Positions 38,010-50,700 of a DNA stretch of 64,000 nt are shown here, piece after piece. The notes under the pieces were generated by a model that saw only the letters and a list, made by a program, of their open reading frames with translations, made no database searches and was not told the DNA's origin. The position numbers were made by a program, and so were the translations under genes. The DNA is taken from assembly GCF_963678635.1 (NCBI RefSeq), contig NC_087064.1, positions 5,740,411-5,804,410 of the forward strand. The letters are read 5' to 3'. This DNA comes from Symsagittifera roscoffensis (lineage: Eukaryota > Xenacoelomorpha > Acoela > Convolutidae). Every line of letters begins with the position of its first letter. The stretch's first letter is position 1.

Positions 38010-40210
38010 CGCATGGTGATTTGCTCGTCGGTGAACATGGCCATACCATCATAGCCGCGACTGCACTTGTAGCTTGTCCAGATCAACAAGACCTGTCATT
38101 TTAATCACTGATTCGTTTGTAACTCTGTTTTTCTATATGACTCCAATAATCCTTCACAGAACTTTCATATCTTTTAATTTGCTACCATTTCGTCCTGGAA
38201 GCTGCTGTTCTGGCCCTTGATGCACGTATTGCGTCACTTTCAACGGAAATCATATCAGCCATATAGCAGAAATTTTGACAGTACTCAGGGTTTCAAACTG
38301 ATTAGTCCGTAGAGTAGCATTCTGATGTAAGTGAAAAGGGGAAGGATTATTGCATCTTGTACAAACTTAAATAGTATCATGTTTAGGTATTTCTTCACTC
38401 TACTGCAATTTTTATGCATTCATTTATTACAAAAATTGTAGCTTATTGAATTGGCGCTGAATCATTTCAAATAACAAGCGTATAGATATTTTCCGAATTT
38501 TTGAGTAAATACTTTTTTTCCTAAAATCAAGTGCTTTGTCGTAGCCACGTTGATTTTTAAACCGCATTTTTGCAAAGCCTTTATCCAACTATTTAACTTC
38601 TCAATAACATGGAATTCCAATTCACTTGATATCGGAAGGTCATCTGCAAATAGCGTATGCCATGGTACCATGGAATGACAGTTTCTTGTAGCTTTTTCTA
38701 TTACTTTTATAAATAACATTGATTTAAGTGCCGATCCTTGTTGCGCGCCTTCTTTAATTTCGAAGTAATCAGTCATCCTTAGGGCCAGCAAACTCTGGTT
38801 TTCGACTCGGTGTACAGGAACTTTTTTAGTCGTATCAGATTTTCGGGAGCTCTTTTGCCGCAGAGCCCATGGAATCTGTTTTGAGAGATATTGACACTCT
38901 TTCGGGCTGGATTTTTTAGCTTCAGCAACCAGTTGTTTCACGACTCTGGTCTGCCTCCGATATATCACCGGTCTTCTTCATTTTCATACCTGTGCCAGTT
39001 TTTGAAACTTTTTTTTTCTTGTTGAATCTTTTGCCTATTTTTTTTTTGTTCCTCCACTTTAGTTTTCCTATGTGGACTTAAAATGTTCCCATATGGACTG
39101 TATTTGATTATTTTATAGCTTCTATCTTTTTGACTTTTTGTACTTGTTTTTAATTAAATTCCACGATTTTTTTCTTCCAACTGGTTTCGACTTATGGCGA
39201 TAAATGTGAACTTCAAGATCGAAATCACACACATTAATCACTCTTCAGTTTTTCCACACATGTTCTCTGCGACGATCGTGTTAGAATAAAATCAATATGG
39301 GTGGAGTTTTTTCCATTCTGAAATCTACAGTAATCATCTTCGCAACGTTTAAAAAAAAAAGTGTTTAGGATGGCTAGTTTTTGTGACTAGCAGAAATTGA
39401 GAAGTATCTGACCATCTGAGTATTAAGTACCAAAGCATAATGGGCCAATTTTGCAGTCAAATTCCTGGCGCTACCCTCCAAAATGTCCGTTCAACTAATC
39501 CGACAGTAAAGCATTTTCTTGGTCGGGCAGAGATAAATTAGTATCTTCTAGCGTGTTCTAAAAATCTTTTTTTTTTCTGAATCATCTCTCGCAGCTTGTG
39601 GTGCGTACGCAGATACAACATTACACAAATTATGCCCTAATAAAAATTTTTGGCGCCCAACACGTTCATTTACTCTGCTGACTTCCAGTACATTTTCAAT
39701 GAGTCGACCAATGATGGCTTTTGCAACTTCGTTTATGCCTTCTGAGGCTCCTTGCCAGGGCAAAGCTCAAATTTGTGGTAGCCTTTTCCAAAATTTCTTG
39801 TGCCGCTTTCTTTGAATCAAGTTTCTTGTAGACAACTTACCGATGTTTTGTTCTTTAGTTTTGCATATCTCAAGGTACTTTGCGTGTGCCAACGTGTGCC
39901 AACGTTCAACGAGCATAGTCGGAACGACTTCTTCTCTAGGGTGGTTTTTTTGTCCTATACTTATTAGTTTTCCTTAAACGACTAGTTGAAACCGTGAGTT
40001 TCTTAGCACCCCTTTCCCATTGAGGGGGCGCAAGGGGTTGAGGGCCATCGCTTGTTTGAATTTCCATGAGTTGCTTGGAGCGGTGCCCTCTAGAGAGCAT
40101 TTTCAGACCAAAGTTTTTATGGATCGGGTGCCCTTCCTGATGTCCACCCTCCTCCTTTTTCCGGGCTTGGGACCGGCAGTTCTATCTTAATAGCAAGACA
40201 GACCAGGCGG
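38010..40210 (-). pseudogene. Decayed LINE (endonuclease and reverse transcriptase remnants)
   Basis: The minus strand carries, 5' to 3', an apurinic-type endonuclease fragment with NVVSAYAPQAARDDSEKK (39548-39763), a second piece with FRMEKTPPILILF (about 39310), and an RT fragment 38462-38968 with FEIKEGAQQGSALKSMLF, LFADDLPISSE and KCGLKINVATTKHL. FADD is the RT catalytic box; the fragment has drifted. A 3' part (38010-38240) still reads VKDYWSHIEKQSYKRISD in one frame. Frameshifts and stops throughout. The non-coding 5' part runs to about 40200. Confidence 0.8.
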
Positions 40211-40439
40211 AGTTCACTAAGATAATCCCAAATTGAATTAATCATGATAACAAACTTCCAATTGCTATTGATAAAAAGAGGGTCGAACGCGTTTTCACGG
40301 GTAGTTGAAGAAACTAGCTGGGTCAGAAATTGGAGAGTTCAGGGTTTAGTTGTGATTGGCAGCTGACTTAGACGACTGCTAGTTTTCGTTCAATGTAGGT
40401 CTGTTTTCGTATGGAGACGGTTTCGATGAAGGTCGTGGT

Positions 40440-40860
40440 GGTTTTTGTATGTTGTTTTTTCAGGAAAAAGTCTTAAAATTAGTTGAGGCTCAAGTTTATT
40501 TTTCGCGGATTAACTGTTGACTTCCTAATTTTAGTTCATCCTATGTTAAAAAAAGGCAATTCCACTATCGAACAGAAAACGTATAAAAATCACATAAAAC
40601 CAGATCGACTTCTTATTTTGTAGGCGGGTTTTATTTTTCAGGTTTCCCTTTTCTCCAGTTTTTTCTCCAGTTTTTTTCACTTTGTGTTAACTTCCTCAAA
40701 AGAAGAGTCAACCATAATTGTTCTAGAGGTTCAAACAACTTGAAGGCCATCTATTTTTTCTTTCAAATACGAAAGTTGCTATTTTTTTTCAAAAATTAGG
40801 TCAGTATATTTTTTTCTGTTCAATTACACTTTTTTCCTGTTCAATTGATCGTTGACAATT
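40440..40860 (+). repeat. Family R repeat copy, intergenic
   Basis: Contains CAGGAAAAAGTCTTAAAATT, GAGGCTCAAGTTTATTTTTC, AAGGCAATTCCACTATCGAA, GTCAACCATAATTGTTCTAG and CTTTCAAATACGAAAGTTGC in the same order as the copies in the cnnm introns. It ends in T-rich sequence. Confidence 0.6.
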
Positions 40861-41572
40861 TTTTTTTCCAATTGTCTGTTTTTTCCAATTTTCTGTTGGC
40901 TTGGTTAAATAATGTGGCTCAACTCATTTTCAATGCCTGCTATCATAAGAATTCTGGAAAACGACTAAGGGAAGCTCGATGCGAGAAAATTGACACGGCA
41001 GTATTGAAGCCGACAAGAAACTCTCATTCACCATGTTACTAGAAAATGAAATTGAAAAAAAATGTGAAAAAAAAATCAAAATTGAAATAAATTGATTCAG
41101 TTTCGGACCAATTTTATTTGATTCGTTATTCAAACTCAGTCAGAAAACTTTGTGTATACATAAAACATAACTGTTATGATTGTTCAGATAGCTTTCTTCT
41201 TGCATTTAATTTCGAACGGAAAATGTTGTCAACAAAAAAAAACATATTCGCCGTGATTAAACTGAAATTCATACAAACTGTTTTCGCCATCGCCATTTAT
41301 TTGCACACCTGTATTTTCCTTCAGTCGTTTTTTGCATATGATTGACGGAATGATTTGAGTTCGCGAACAAAATTGAAGCTACCTTTCAAATTGGCTGAAA
41401 TTACGTTTTACACTAGCAGCTGTGTTGACATAACATTTTGGCAAACCAGCTGGGAATTTTTTATCAGAATTTTCCTTTAGTTTAATTTTCGTCCCAATTT
41501 TCAAAACCGGAGTTTTTAACGGCGTGATGTTAAATTGACAACGTATAATATACTTACAGTGCCATAAAATTG

Positions 41573-41799
41573 ATGTCTTGGTTAGCAGATTTCAAGCTTG
41601 AATTGATTATAACATGGGTTCTGACAGTAGCCCACTGTGCATGGGGGGATCCGGGGGCGGATGAGAATCTACTGCTGATGTACGATGGTGCCCCCCATTT
41701 GGTGTCCAGCAGAAGCACCAACCTACAGTACCCATTGTACATAAATCCACCCTACATAACAGCATCCGTGGATGTCTTGAACACCTGCGGTCTTTACGA
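41573..41799 (+). CDS. Ectodomain gene exon 1: signal peptide
   Basis: Residues 1-76. MSWLADFKLELIITWVLTVA followed by HCAWG gives a signal peptide; mature start probably near DPGADEN. Donor TACGA|GTAAGT, phase 2. An upstream in-frame TAA supports this ATG. Confidence 0.75.
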
Positions 41800-44700
41800 G
41801 TAAGTTCGTCTCCCCCACAAAAATCGGGCAATCTAAACAAACATTTTTCTTGTAAAATTTCGCCGATGGGGGCCGTGAATCGGTTTCAGTGTTCTTTCTA
41901 CCTTTGCGAAAGCAAGTGACTAGTAATCAGGAACTAGAATTTTTGCCCTTCACAACTTTTGTTTCAAATTTTCAACTGGTTTTATTATTGAAACTTAACA
42001 ACTTCCAGGTTTCTTCGCACTTGGCCTTGAGGAAACGCCGTCGCCTTTGCTTACTAAAGTTTGGGGTTGAAACCCGGCCGGACCATGTTTTTAAAATTCA
42101 ATTATCTTGATTGTTATGTTTGACTAGAAACCTTGCTTGATAAAAACAAGTATTATGAAAATGTATGGGATTGGGTTTTATTTTAATTTTTGAGACGCGT
42201 TCGAAAATTTTTTCATATTTTACAAAAATTTTCATTTTTTCTCAAAAAAAATTCTACCATTTTTCAATAAAAGGATATCAATAGAAAGATGCCGCCTGTT
42301 CGTTTGTGTCCGTGCATTTTCTTCAAGTCTCTTTTGCTTTACTCTTTTGTCTCCAGCCTTCGAAAAAGTTGATTTCGTTTCAATTTCTTAATCCACATTT
42401 TTATTTTTTCTTTCATTTTCTCAGAAACTACCGTCCAAATTTGATATTTTGCTTTCAATGAATGAAAAAGTTAGGTTAATACTCGTCTGCATTAGCTACT
42501 ACGCCCAAATTTTTCTACACATGAAGTTATGGCCCCGGAAATGTCCAATTTTTGATTTTTTACCGTTTTTTGAATCTTTGACTTTTCTCAAAAAAACCTT
42601 CCAAACCTGAGATTCTAGGTTCAACATAGATAAAATGTAGTGGTTAGCTCCCCTGCTTTAGCAGCTACTCACATTTTATTTCCTTAAAAAGTTATTGCTC
42701 TCGGAAAGTTTTGACTTTTTGACCGTTATTTTAAAATTTATGAATTTTCTCGAAACTACCCTCACACATCTGAGATTTTGGGTTCAATCTAAAAAAAGGG
42801 TTCAGGTTTCGTTCGGTAAGTTCCCTTGCATACGGACTATGCCCAGGTTATTTAGACACTACGTAAATGATTACCTGCGAAAGGCAAAATTTTACTCATT
42901 TCATTGGCTGCTTCAACCTTAGTACACGACATAAGGGGGACTATAGTTTCCGAGAAAGATTGTCGTTTTCCAAAAAAAAAAATCATATTTAGCTGCCCGG
43001 GGGATTTTTGATGCGGCAATGCTATAAGCCAACTGAGACAGTTTCCCGGGAATTCAGAATTTTTGTGCGTTTTATTTAATTTTTTTTTGCACTTTCAAAC
43101 ATCAGAACATTAGCGGAAAATATTCAGTGTTAAACCATTGGTGGTTTGCAATCGGATACGAGACCGAATTTTTCAAATTTTCGTAACTAGTAACAATTTC
43201 TCCCTTTTTTCTAGTAAACAAGATCCTTTAGTTGTTATTAAATAGTTTTTCCCCGTAAAATTTTTTTTTACAGCACTCATCTCCTGGGCTCGTTTATGTA
43301 ATGGTCCTTTCTGTTTCAACAGACAAACTTTGAACATGTAAGCTTTTTAATTATCCAGCCTAATCGAATTTTTTTCTTAAATGTTGGTTGTAATTTTACC
43401 AACTCGATGTGTAAATTTTTTTTTTTTTTTTTTTTCAATTTTTTTTTGTATTTTTTTCGGTTAAATATGTTTCGGCTGGTTTCCTATCGGCTTAGTGGCC
43501 TCTTATTGCGTCGTTTGTTGACCGAAAATAGTTTCTGTGTGCATGTGTGTGTTCTGAGGGGAAGGGGGACTCAACATTTTAAAAATTAATTTAGAATTTT
43601 GATTTTTGGCGTGAGGGGTTCTAGCTCAGGCAGTGATACTTAGTTTCGATTTTATCTTTTTTCTAGTTTCGAGGAATTTTTTACGGCGTGAGGGGTTCTT
43701 GCTCAGGCAGTGATACTTAGTTTCGATTTTGTCTTTTTTTTCTAGTTTCGAGGAACTGCCCTTTGTGTGGACTCCCCTTGCATTCGACAACTTCACCTCA
43801 ATCATATTTGATCTGAAGACTGCCCACAAAATACTGCAGATCAAACAGTTCATCTACCACAATTCCACCTCTACAGAGTCCAAACCTGCGAGTGACTTTG
43901 TGACTGACTTCAAATGCGGCTTCTCAGAGGTAAGATTGAGTATAATGGAACGGTTTTTATAGAGAGGCTGCTGAGAATGGTTTTTATAGACAGATTTCCC
44001 TTTTTAACTATTTCTGTCAGTTCCAACTTTTTGCTATTTACTATATATGGATTAATGCCAAATGCCAATATCTTTTCAATCAACGAATCTGAACGAAGTT
44101 AATTAACCTAAAACTGCTCTTTTTGACATCGGTTTTATCTTAGTACTGATTTCCTGACATAAAATTGTGTCCAAAAAAAATTAACCTAAAATGCTATCGT
44201 TTTTGACCAATTAAATTGCTCGAGGTAATCGATATTGCTAACTTTAGTTTTCGACTAATTAAATTGCTCAAGGTCACCGATATTGCCAACTATTTTTTGA
44301 CCAATTAAATTGCTCGAGGTTACCGATATTGCCAACTATTGTTTTTGACCAATTAAATTGCTCGAGGTCACCAATATTGCCAACTATTGTTTTTGACCAA
44401 TTAAATTGCTCAAGGTCACCGATATTGCCAACTATTTTTTGACCAATTAAATTGCTCGAGGTTACCGATATTGCCAACTATTGTTTTTGACCAATTAAAT
44501 TGCTCAAGGTCACCGATATTGCCAACTATTTTTTGACCAATTAAATTGCTCGAGGTTACCGATATTGCCAACTATTGTTTTTGACCAATTAAATTGCTCG
44601 AGGTCACCGATTTTGCCAACTATAGTTTTTGCCAATTACATTGCTCGAGGTCAAGGATATTGCCAACAAGGCCACCGATAGTGCCACATGAACTGAGAGA

Positions 44701-47700
44701 CGTCTCAGCTGACCTTCTGTAGTAAAAATGCAAATTGAGTTTCATAGCATAATTGTTCCGAATTTTAAAGATTTGCTCAATATTTGGTGTACAATTATTG
44801 GATACTGGACGTTTTTCTAAAAATTTGAGGCAGAAAACGCTTATTGTCAAAATAAATCAAAAGCTAGGTTGCTTTTGAAGCTGCTTACCGCTTTAAAATT
44901 AGCTATTTTGAAAATGTGTTTTATCCATTTTTTAAACCACAACAAACGCTTTTGCTTAGAAATTGGGAGCTCTCTCTGGAAGTTGGGCGTTCGAATTCCT
45001 CAGAGGGAAAAAATTTTTATTTTCCAAAGCTTATTTACTGAGTTCGTACTTCCTTGTATTTTAAGGCTCCCATTAGCCATTTTTACTTGTGTTTGTAAAG
45101 TGAAACTGGTTGTTTTTTTCTGATCACTGAAATGGGGGTTGAACTTTGTAATCTGTTTTGTTTTTCAGTTCGATCGGTACCAAACAACTACTGAAAAGCG
45201 CTCTCCAATTTCGATAATTTTTTTAAAAAATTTGTTTCAACTTTTGAAAAAATATGCTCGGGGTGTTTTTTTTATTCAGATCATTTTTCAGAGGACTTTT
45301 TCTCGGGTATCAATCCGTGGATGTTCGTGGGCACTGCCAAGTTTGCACATTTCCTTCTATAATAAGCTGACACGAGGCTAGCTAAAGTTCCAGGCTAGAC
45401 CTGGATGTTCGTGGGCACTGCCAAGTTTGCACACCACTATAATAAGTTGACACGAGGCTAGCCATTTGCAGCATCGTTTTATACTTCGATGCTGCAAGTG
45501 GTATTGCTTCGATGCACATTGTTTACCCGTGGCGAATTTTCAGGCACTACAAATCGTTCCAAATTGGATTTAGGCAAGCCATTTGGTCTTTTTATTTCCA
45601 TACTTGCCTCAACTTTGAACACTTAAAACTTGATGTTAATAGATTAAAATTCATAGTTTGCCATCACTATTTTATTAACCAAAACTATTCGAGACCAGTT
45701 AAGGGGCAGTCGGAATACTCAAGGCTTGGCCCTAACAGAGCAATCTTGATAATGTACAAGAAAGTTTTTAATCCAATTAAGAGTGAGTTGTTTAAGCTTG
45801 CGAGCAAACAGAAGCGTTAATTAAGCTGTTTGATGTTAGAAAAGATCTCATGAAAAATCCTTTCAATCATCAAAAAAAAATTGAAGGAGAAGTTTTGCAA
45901 AATTGGCCGCAGTTTAGGTTTATCGTTCTTGTAAATTTTTTTATTGAGCAATAACCTTGCCATAGTTCACTTAAAATGTTTTGAAAGCTCCGTGTTTCTT
46001 GCATTCAATGAAGCACAATCATCCAAAAAAAAAACAATTGAAATGTCTTCGGTTTGGTTACAAAATTTTTTAAAGCTTATATAATAGTCGTCCGATCGCC
46101 GCATGTGATCGGGACGAACTAGTGGCTCAAGGGTTCGTTTTTGTCGGGTTTGAGCTACCTCCAGAAGAAATTGCAGCGTGTGAAGTTTGATATTACAGTA
46201 AATTTGATTGTAAATAGGGTTACTTTTGGGATTCGAAAAAAAACCAAAGTTGACTCAGTTTGGAAAAAAATGATCCGTGGGGAAAATGTTTGAAAATGAG
46301 TCGAACTGTTTTAAAAATTGAAACAAATTTGGATGATTTTTTGTTCAGTGGAGGTCAAGTATAGTGTTCGTATAAAGCTTTTTTAGCATTGATTCGAATG
46401 TATGAAAAAAATAAAAAAAGTTGATATTAGGCCCGGATAAACTGGTGGGAGTTTGTAGATTTTCAGACTAAATTAAACAATTTGATTAGATTCATACAGT
46501 TTCGAAAGCAGGTGTCTTGTAATCGGAACCAGACTTTTTTCCCGTAAACAATTTTTGTTGTATATCTTACTTGCTTCTCTTACTTCATTATTGAAGCTTC
46601 AAAATTTTCATTTTCGTTCTTTCTTGGCCTAGGCAGTCGCTTCTGCACCCTGAGATTAGGGGTTCGAGTTCCGGCCGATTTTTTTTTAAATTAGCTATAA
46701 GCGTAATTGAAATTTTTCCGGTAAAAATTGATTTGTCGGATTTTCACCGAAATGTCTTGTTAGTTGCCACATCGAGAGTTTTGCTTGAGTTGTAAGCAAC
46801 TCGCATGGTAGTTATAAGTGCAAGAAATGCAATTGTTGTTCAATGTAGTTTCGGGGGACTTGAAACTTGTTTCAATTTGTGTTATAAAATTGCTTTTTTT
46901 TGCTCAACTGGTGTCTGCTCGAAGGTTGCCGGCTTCATTGCCACATGACGGGTTTCGCTTGTGCTGTAAGGAACTTTCATTGCAGTTGCAATGAAATTTC
47001 TGTTTATTCTACTTTCAGGAGTACAGGAAGATTTTTAAATAAACTATATAAAATCTTCTTTTCGGCTCCATTTGTGTCTTCTCAATGATTGTGGGATTAG
47101 TTGCCTTATCACGGATTTTGCTTGTTGTGCTGGCAGCTTTCATCAAAAATGCTAAAACAAATATTGTTCAACGTAGTTTCAGGATTTTTAAAAAAAATTT
47201 TTAATTGATATTTTTTTCGTTCATTCAATAAATTATTAAATTTTTTTATGATTATCAATTTTTTTCTCAAATTTTATAATTTTTTTTTTCGGCTCAACTT
47301 GTGTCAGCTCAAAGATTGTCGGCTTTATTTCTTTTTCGTAAGTTTTGTTCTGCTGCTGTTTTAACATTCAAATATCTGGCCTCTTTGCTTAAAATGAACT
47401 TCCAATAAGACTTAAGAAAATTTAAATTTTGGTAGACCTAGTTTTTTCAGCATTTTTCATTTTCTTTTTATTTTTCTATTTTTTCTTAAAAAGGCGGTTG
47501 AATTATCTGAAACAATTTTTGAATAGCCTAAAACCCAAATAAACGGTAAGAAATCTTTGAAATTGTAGTAGAATTAAAATACATCACAAATATGAAACAC
47601 AAAAACAAAAAATGAAAAATGCTGAAAAAAATAGGTCTACCAAAGTTTTATGTTATTTTTATGTTAATTTTTTTGTTTTATGTTTGTCATGTATTTTATT

Positions 47701-50700
47701 TCTACTACAATTTCTTACCGTTTATTTGGGCTTTAGGCTATTCAAAAACTTTTTCAGATAAACCAACCGCCTTTTTTAGAAAAATAAAAAGAAAATTTGT
47801 TTAAAAATTGAATAAAAAATGAAGAAACAACGACATTGATTCAACCCCTTGCCGACCCAAAGGGTCCCCCTTGGTACTTTTCAAGAAATCCATTTTCGGC
47901 CGACTGACCCTAAGCTTTTTGTAAAGGCGCCCTTGGCTAATATACTAATTTTGAGGGGGGAGCGCGCGCCGAAAAAACGCGATTTTTTGGTCAAAATTTT
48001 CCAAAAAATTGCCTAAAACTTCTTTTTTGGACAGTTTTTCAAATTTTTGCTTGCGGCGCAGAAAGAAAATTTGGCCAAAACAGGGACTAAACAGTGCTTA
48101 GGGAGATCTAAAAAAGGTCGTTAAATTGAAATTCCGCTGCTGTTCAAATTTTCAATTTCCGAGTGCTCCCCTTTTTATGTTTCGCTTCAAATGCGCGTTA
48201 AAAAAAAATAGAATTTTTACACAAAAATTAGAAGTCGCATAATATCAGCACAGGTTGGTCGATTAAAAATTATCGAAAAGCTTGTTTTAAAGAAAATGTG
48301 CTCAAAAAACTAAATTTAAATTGTTTGTGCAGAGTCGAATCATCTTCGGGTCGTATCCCGACAAATATGAAGAGTTCAACTGCGGCTGTTTGTGGAACCC
48401 GCCAGATGGGACAACAATCAACGCCCGCTTCATTCTGATCCAACCCGAACCCTCCCTTCCTTCAAGTGACGTCATAAACATCGCCAGTGCCTTCATACCC
48501 TATGTCGAGAAGCTCCCGAGTGTTCCTAGAATCGCGTACCACGAGATCAGTCGATTCTACTTTGGGTTCCAAGCTCGGGTCGGAGTGAAAATATTCCAAG
48601 ACAGTCAGGCTAATTGCGGACCTTCAATGGAGGTACAAGTGTCGAGAAACGGAAGAGTTTTAGTGGAGAGCTCGACGAATATTGTTGGAATGGAACACGC
48701 TGTTCATTTGCTCTGGGAAACTTTGGAGGAATATGAAAAGTGTGCTTTCACCTTCCAAATTGAGGCTTTTCAGTACAGCTACAACGACGTATATTCTTTC
48801 GCAGTGGATGGATACAGCTTCACTGAGAAACTTGAGGTTTGATTTATGCTGGGCTTAAATCTTAATGATCCGAATATGGAAAATGGGGAGGAACTTTGAA
48901 TTCGGATGTTTTAGTTTTTTTTAACTTTTTTTTCTATTTTTTTGTTTTCCTGTTCCACGCAAAATCAGTTACCGCTATCAGATATATCATATCAGAGCCT
49001 TATTAGTCATGACTCGAACTACTTTAAAAATTTTGAAAAATTTTTTCACTGTCGAGAAAAAAATAGTTTGAAATTTTTGATTTTTCGTCTAATTTCGAGC
49101 TAATAAGGTGAGCATGCAGGCTTACAATAGCGTTTTCATACTTTATTTAGGCTGTGAGAACCTAAATTTACTCGAGTAAAGTTAGTTTTTGGAGTTTGTT
49201 TGAGCCATTATGGGAATCAAAAACTTCAAAAATTTGAAAAAAAAAGTTGCAAAAATTAATTGAAAAACTTTTTGAAATTTGGTTGTTTTTCTTACATTTT
49301 TTTTCGTTTTTCTGTTCATTTTTTCAAAGAAAAAAACTGCTTCTCAATGGCTTTTTTACTATGGTTTTCGAATATGCCTAAATTTTGTTTTTTCATTTGG
49401 ATCTTTTTATCACCCCACGCAGAAAAGAAAATTGAAACACGGCGTTATTTTGAAAAAAAATGTTTGGTATTTTTTCTAAGTCTACGGTCGGAAGATTCTG
49501 CGCTACTTGTTGTACCAAGGAGCTAGTTGGTTTTGTTTGAAATGAAATAAAAATGGACGTCGATATTTAACTTGACCGTCTAGAAAAAAATTTCTACAGT
49601 TGAAAATCTTCAGGAAATTAGTTTTTCCTTGTTTCAATTTTAACTAATAATCCTTCGCCTTTTGATATTCTTATTTAGGGCAATTGGACCATCAATTAGA
49701 TTTCATTTAAGACAAATCACTCATCGACCAGTTCTGTTTAGATTCTACAAGACCCAGGAGAGCCGGACTACTTTTACATTCAACTGAACGAGGGTAACTT
49801 TTTCGTCACGATTACGTCATACAGCTCCGACAACTCGGATCCAATCGGCTCTCTCGACTCGGTCAAATCGGCATGTCTAGCCGAGAAGGGAGCGGATGTC
49901 CTGAGCAAATACTTTTTCAGTGTTTTTCAAGCGGGAGGCACAAACTACTTGCTTCAGTCTTTAGTTCACAAGACGCTGGGGACCAAAATAGGCGATGACG
50001 TCAGTGGTAGTGTCTTTGTATTTCTCAAAGATGAAGTGATTTTGTGGTGTGCGCATATCGACCCAGCGACTGGAGTTTTTGACGTGTATGAATGTTCTGG
50101 TCAGTCAGTTGCCGGCGTCTTTTGTTACTTTTACGAAGCCGAAGTGAATGCCATTCCAATTTTGCAAGACTCTTGCGCGGTTCAAGAGGAAGGAGCGAAA
50201 GCTATTGTCAGCTTCACAGCCAGGCCTTTAATAATCGGATCTCTAGTGCAACGTGAGATAACGTGCGACGGTTTTGATTCTTGGGGCGAATCTCTTAGCG
50301 GAAAGTTGAGACAGTTCACTCTTTCACAGGGCGACACGATTCATTACTCGATAGAAGTTCGCATAGACGAGGAGCTTGTGGAAATCAATTGCTACTGTGG
50401 TCGTCGAAAAAACGACAGGATCTACACTCCCACAACAGGTGTTCTGAACTTGCCCTTGAACTTGAACTCTGACATCGTAATAACCAGTCCTCCGCTTTAC
50501 AGTGGAATTGCATATTTCTTAGAATCAGACTTTGGAGGTCCGTATGAAATAGTGGTCGAAACATCAGGATACCTGATCGGAAGGTTCGGATACAGGTTTC
50601 AACCAGCGTCTGGCGAATGGAGCAGAAAATTCGAAGACGAAGATGCCATCAGTACATCTAAGGAGTATGTTTGTTCGGGCTTCAATCTTATGGTTAAAGC

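Larger units (their letters stand above)
41800..43745 (+). other. Intron 1 of the ectodomain gene
   Basis: Contains an S2 SINE-like copy (41895-42090), a degenerate tandem repeat (about 42390-42930), T-runs near 43417-43460, and the acceptor duplication. Otherwise T-rich non-coding. Confidence 0.6.

Noticed and set aside
44274-44477. 67-codon repeat protein on the minus strand
   Set aside because: Product of the 47-bp satellite.
48321-48332. Exon 3 start at a TTG codon
   Set aside because: An acceptor TTTGTGCAG at 48332 fits phase and consensus, so the upstream codons are intronic.
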